This document shows, one piece after another, positions 61,030-64,000 of a DNA stretch of 64,000 nt (the stretch's first letter is position 1; every line of letters starts with the position of its first letter). The position numbers and the translations under genes were made by a program. A model generated the notes under the pieces. It saw nothing but the letters and a program-made list of their open reading frames with translations, was not told the origin of the DNA and did not search any database. The stretch is from Rhodospirillaceae bacterium (GTDB lineage Bacteria; Pseudomonadota; Alphaproteobacteria; Dongiales; Dongiaceae): NCBI GenBank assembly GCA_016712715.1, contig JADJQM010000003.1, positions 1 through 64,000 on the forward strand. The letters are read 5' to 3'.

Positions 61030-62540
61030 TTTCGCTTCGGCCGGCGCAACATTGCATCCGGATCGGGCAGGTCGGCGCCATAGTTCCGGTAAGAGGCACG
61101 CGCCGCGTCCTGGCGCGGTTCGAAATCCCAAGGCGCAATGCGGCCCTTGATCAGCGCATCATGCACGATCCGACGGCGGCGCTGGCTCTCCAGCACACGG
61201 GCGCGCAGATCGTCCAGATCCCAGCGTGATTCCGCTTCGGCGGTGAACCGGGCCAATTCGACCAAACAGGTCGGGTCACCAGCAAGATTGTTCTGCTCCA
61301 GCGGATCGATGCCAAGGTCGTAAAGCGTCGCGCCATCTTCCCGGGAGTAGGTAAACTTGCGGTTGCCGCGACGGATCATCACGGCCGGTTGGGTGTAACC
61401 CTCCCCCATATACTCCGCGACCACCTCGCCGGCCGGCTGCTCGGTGCCGGCGAGGCTCGGCCACAGGCTGCGGCCATCGGCATCAAGACCGGTGAACGCG
61501 CTGGCACTGAGATCGGCAAAGGTCGGCAGGAGGTCGAGATGCGAGACCGGCGCCACAATGCGCCTGCCCTTGCCGATACCGGGACCAGCGAAGATCAGTG
61601 GCACACGAACCGCGCGGTCGAGAAACGTCATCTTGTACCAGAGACCACGTTCACCCAGCATGTCGCCGTGATCGGACGTCACGATGACGATGGTATTGTC
61701 GAGAACGTCAAGCATCTTCAGCGTCTCAACGAGGCGACCCAGGAGATCGTCGCAATAGCTGATCATGGCGTAATAGGCATGGCGCGCCTTGCGGATCTGC
61801 GTGTCGGACAACGGAATGTCGCCGCGGTCGTAGAGCCGGTACATGCGCATGCCGGCAGCATCGCGCTCATGCGGTGCCTTCGGGGCGACGGCCGGCATAT
61901 CGATCTCGGCAGGATCATACATGTCCCAGAACTTGCGCGGAGCCTGATAGGGATCATGGGGATGCATGACCGAGAGCGTCAGCATGAACGGTCGGCCATC
62001 CGGGCGATCGGCATGCTGATGCAGCCACTGTCTGGCGCGGAAGGTCGCATCCTCGTCATATTGCAGCGATAGCGAATAGTCGCACGGGCCTGCCTCCGCC
62101 ACGGATTGCAGCGTATGATACCACGGCTGCACCACATCAGGATGGTCCCAGTCCGGCGTCCAGCCGAGATCGGAGGGCGACAGATCCGTCGTCAGCCGCT
62201 CCTCATAGCCATGCAACTGATCGGCCCCGGTGAAATCCATCTTGCCGGAAAGACAGGTGCGGTAGCCGGCGCGCCGCAGCAGATGCAGAAAGGTAGGCAC
62301 GCTGGACGGCAACTCGCTGGCATTGTCGAACGCACCAATTCTGCTCGGCAAATGCCCGGTCAGCATGCCGAAGCGAGAGGGTGAACAGAGTGGGGCCGCG
62401 CAATAGGCATTCTCGAACAAGGTACCACGCGCCGCGAGCGCATCGAGGTGCGGCGTCTTGACCAGCTTGTGGCCATAGCCGGGCAGCGAGAGGGCTGCCA
62501 TCTGGTCGAACATGACAAATAAGATGTTGGGCTGGGCCAT
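61026..62540 (-). CDS. Sulfatase, choline-sulfatase-like
   Basis: A 504-residue type I sulfatase. The CxPxR motif CSPSR (residues 52-56) is the site converted to formylglycine, MAQPNILFVMFDQMAALSLP supplies the first metal ligands, and HGDMLGERGLWYKMTFLDRA the later ones (SDHGD). No signal peptide, so cytoplasmic, as in BetC choline sulfatase, which it most resembles (LPGYGHKLVKTPHLDALAAR). ATG 62540 follows AGGTGA; GTG 62549 is an alternative. No formylglycine-generating enzyme is nearby. Confidence 0.86.
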   Translation of the reverse strand: MAQPNILFVMFDQMAALSLPGYGHKLVKTPHLDALAARGTLFENAYCAAPLCSPSRFGMLTGHLPSRIGAFDNASELPSSVPTFLHLLRRAGYRTCLSGKMDFTGADQLHGYEERLTTDLSPSDLGWTPDWDHPDVVQPWYHTLQSVAEAGPCDYSLSLQYDEDATFRARQWLHQHADRPDGRPFMLTLSVMHPHDPYQAPRKFWDMYDPAEIDMPAVAPKAPHERDAAGMRMYRLYDRGDIPLSDTQIRKARHAYYAMISYCDDLLGRLVETLKMLDVLDNTIVIVTSDHGDMLGERGLWYKMTFLDRAVRVPLIFAGPGIGKGRRIVAPVSHLDLLPTFADLSASAFTGLDADGRSLWPSLAGTEQPAGEVVAEYMGEGYTQPAVMIRRGNRKFTYSREDGATLYDLGIDPLEQNNLAGDPTCLVELARFTAEAESRWDLDDLRARVLESQRRRRIVHDALIKGRIAPWDFEPRQDAARASYRNYGADLPDPDAMLRRPKRN

Positions 62541-62604
62541 CCGGATCACCTGACGTCGAGCCGGAAGCCCGCGCCGATAAGAGAATTAGGGCATGGGCGC
62601 CGGT

Positions 62605-62853
62605 TCAGGAACGAATACGGCGATAAATGAACAGCAGGATCAAAGAGCCGACCACGGCGATGATAAAGCTTCGAATATCGAAGCCGGTTATATCGCCTAA
62701 GCCCAATTGCGTCGCCAGCCAGCCGCCCAGCATCGCGCCGATGATACCGATGACGATGGTCATGATGAAACCGCCAGGATCACGCCCCGGCATGATGAAC
62801 TTTGCGATGATGCCGGCGATAAGGCCGAACAGGATCCAGGCAAGCCAGCCCAT
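62605..62853 (-). CDS. GlsB/YeaQ/YmgE family membrane protein
   Basis: An 82-residue membrane protein with three predicted helices: MGWLAWILFGLIAGIIAKFI, GFIMTIVIGIIGAMLGGWLA and SFIIAVVGSLILLFIYRRIR. The Gly-rich motif PGRDPGGF is typical of the family, linked to stress responses but of unknown function. ATG 62853 gives the conserved start and follows GGAGAA. Confidence 0.9.
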   Translation of the reverse strand: MGWLAWILFGLIAGIIAKFIMPGRDPGGFIMTIVIGIIGAMLGGWLATQLGLGDITGFDIRSFIIAVVGSLILLFIYRRIRS

Positions 62854-63072
62854 GTCGATATTCTCCGCATTTTGTTGCTGCGACAGACTAGCCAATATTC
62901 GGGCTTTCCGCCACTGGTGACATCGTCGTGGAAAATGATCTTTGCCTTCACGGCAATGTCACCACCCTCCCGATTTGGACGCGGAACGATCAACTCACCC
63001 GACCATTTCAATAGTGAGCTGGGCATCCATCTGGTGCCCGTTCGCCAATGAAATGTTGTGAAGGAGAACGTC

Positions 63073-63660
63073 ATGAAGAAGCGCATTGCCTTGCTGGCAA
63101 CCGTGGCTGCATTGTCCATGGGATCGGTCGGGGTTTCCGGCGCTCTTGCCGACGACACCACCACCATCACACCACCGCCTGCCGAAATCACCACCCCGGC
63201 AGCTGACGCCCCGAGCAGCGCAGGCGTCGGCATCGTGGAGGCGGAAGCTCCCGCGACGCCACCGCCAAGCGACGCTGTCATTCCCGCCCAGCGCGCCAAT
63301 GAAGTCCGTGCTGAGACATTGATTGGGGCCACCGTCTTCAGCCCCGACGGTGACAAGGTCGGTACCGTAAAGGACATCCTGTTCGACACGAGCGGCAAAG
63401 CCACCGGGGTGGTTCTTTCGGTGGGCGGCATTATGGGGTTGGGCGCCAAATCGGTCGGCCTGACCTGGGAGGAAGTCGATGTGCAACCCGACCCGAAGCT
63501 GCTGCAAGTGAAGTACACCGAAGACCAGCTTGAGGCTGCCCCGACCTTCAAGACCCAGGAAGCCCAGCAGGCGGAAGCGGACGCCGCCCGAATGGAGCAG
63601 CAGCAGCCGGCCGCGCCAATGACGACGGCACCGGCGCCAGCTCCCGCAACGACCGAATAA
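63073..63660 (+). CDS. PRC-barrel domain exported protein
   Basis: A 195-residue exported protein. MKKRIALLATVAALSMGSVG with SGALADD is a signal peptide. A Pro/Thr-rich linker is followed by a PRC-barrel domain (about 85-140): ETLIGATVFSPDGDKVGTVK, DILFDTSGKATGVVLSVGG, IMGLGAKSVGLTWEEVDVQ. The tail is rich in Gln, Ala and Pro. AAGGAG lies 6 bases before ATG 63073. Role unknown; a periplasmic or surface protein. Confidence 0.85.
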   Translation: MKKRIALLATVAALSMGSVGVSGALADDTTTITPPPAEITTPAADAPSSAGVGIVEAEAPATPPPSDAVIPAQRANEVRAETLIGATVFSPDGDKVGTVKDILFDTSGKATGVVLSVGGIMGLGAKSVGLTWEEVDVQPDPKLLQVKYTEDQLEAAPTFKTQEAQQAEADAARMEQQQPAAPMTTAPAPAPATTE

Positions 63661-63709
63661 AGTCGTTTAGGCGAATGACCTCGGCACATCGGGTGCCGGG
63701 GTCATTTCC

Positions 63710-64000
63710 TTAGCCGTGTAATGTACGCGAGGGCGGGAATGAGACGGTCACCGTCGTGCCCCTGTTGGGCGAACTGGCCACGGCAATCTGACCGTCATGG
63801 GCTTGGACCAGTTTCTTGGTGATGGCTAGACCAAGACCCGTGCCGCCATAGCGGCGGGAAACCTTGGCATCCACCTGGTAGAAGGGTTGGAAGAGCTTTT
63901 CGAGCGAACCAGCAGGGATTCCGATACCGCTATCGCTGATGGTCAGCTCCACGCCACCTTGCTGGTTGCAGCGCGCGCCGACACTTGCTGTTCCGCCGAT
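63710..64000 (-). CDS. Sensor histidine kinase, C-terminal ATPase domain (5' end outside window)
   Basis: The end of a HATPase_c domain: NQQGGVELTISDSGIGIPAG (N-G1 region), FQPFYQVDAKVSRRYGGTGL (F and G2 boxes), GLAITKKLVQAHDGQIAVAS. The frame is open to base 64000, so the kinase starts beyond the window. It ends SFPPSRTLHG. Orthodox or hybrid type cannot be told. Confidence 0.92.
   Translation of the reverse strand: MGGTASVGARCNQQGGVELTISDSGIGIPAGSLEKLFQPFYQVDAKVSRRYGGTGLGLAITKKLVQAHDGQIAVASSPNRGTTVTVSFPPSRTLHG

Overview
The window is high-GC DNA from an alphaproteobacterium, most like a member of the Rhodospirillales. It holds the alphaproteobacterial cell-cycle and flagellar regulators CtrA, ChpT, SciP (DUF1153) and FlbD, polar-flagellum genes flhF/flhG, and a CheA of hybrid type. 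The exact genus cannot be read from the sequence.

Layout. (1) 1-14604 is a sugar and glycan-modification cluster: a DegT-type aminotransferase, rmlA, rmlB, two GT41-like glycosyltransferases (one with an in-frame stop), a short-chain dehydrogenase, an alpha/beta hydrolase, a Gfo/Idh oxidoreductase, a TIM-barrel epimerase, a methyltransferase and radical SAM pair, an FkbM-like methyltransferase and a PglD/NeuD-like acyltransferase. Its position beside the hook genes suggests flagellin or surface-polysaccharide glycosylation. (2) 14809-23906 is flgE-flgK-flgL-fliK-flgD behind a clear sigma-54 promoter. FlgE, FlgK and FlgL share nine copies of a ~90-residue inserted module. (3) 24057-37335 is sciP, a region with CtrA boxes, then fliF-fliG-fliH-fliN-motA-like-flbD-flhA-flhF-flhG and a Pro/Gln-rich protein. 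(4) 37336-39767 is a lower-GC accessory patch with a HEPN-like gene, a small Cas2/VapD-like gene, a lipoprotein, an IS1595-type transposase remnant and GC-rich palindromic repeats. (5) 39768-43263 is a LysR-RidA-aminotransferase-SDR group. (6) 43270-53349 is fliJ-fliI, ctrA, then the chemotaxis operon chpT-cheA-cheW-cheY-cheB-cheR. CheA carries a globin-like domain. (7) 53376-55580 is housekeeping: DUF3553, arfB, folD, DUF167, yggT. (8) 55830-57627 is tRNA-Ala followed by a truncated integrase and two exported proteins. (9) 57806-64000 is a ChaC-like gene, HAD phosphatase, LysR, AllA-like protein, sulfatase, GlsB-like and PRC-barrel proteins, and the end of a histidine kinase.

How it works together. 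CckA (not in this window)-ChpT-CtrA with SciP would control the fliF operon. FlbD with sigma-54 would control the hook genes. The chemotaxis operon feeds the motor.

Caveat. At least ten genes are broken by single-base indels, often in short homopolymers, with the protein continuing plausibly in the next frame. That pattern suits residual consensus-sequence errors better than decay, so the affected genes are annotated with their inferred native extents.
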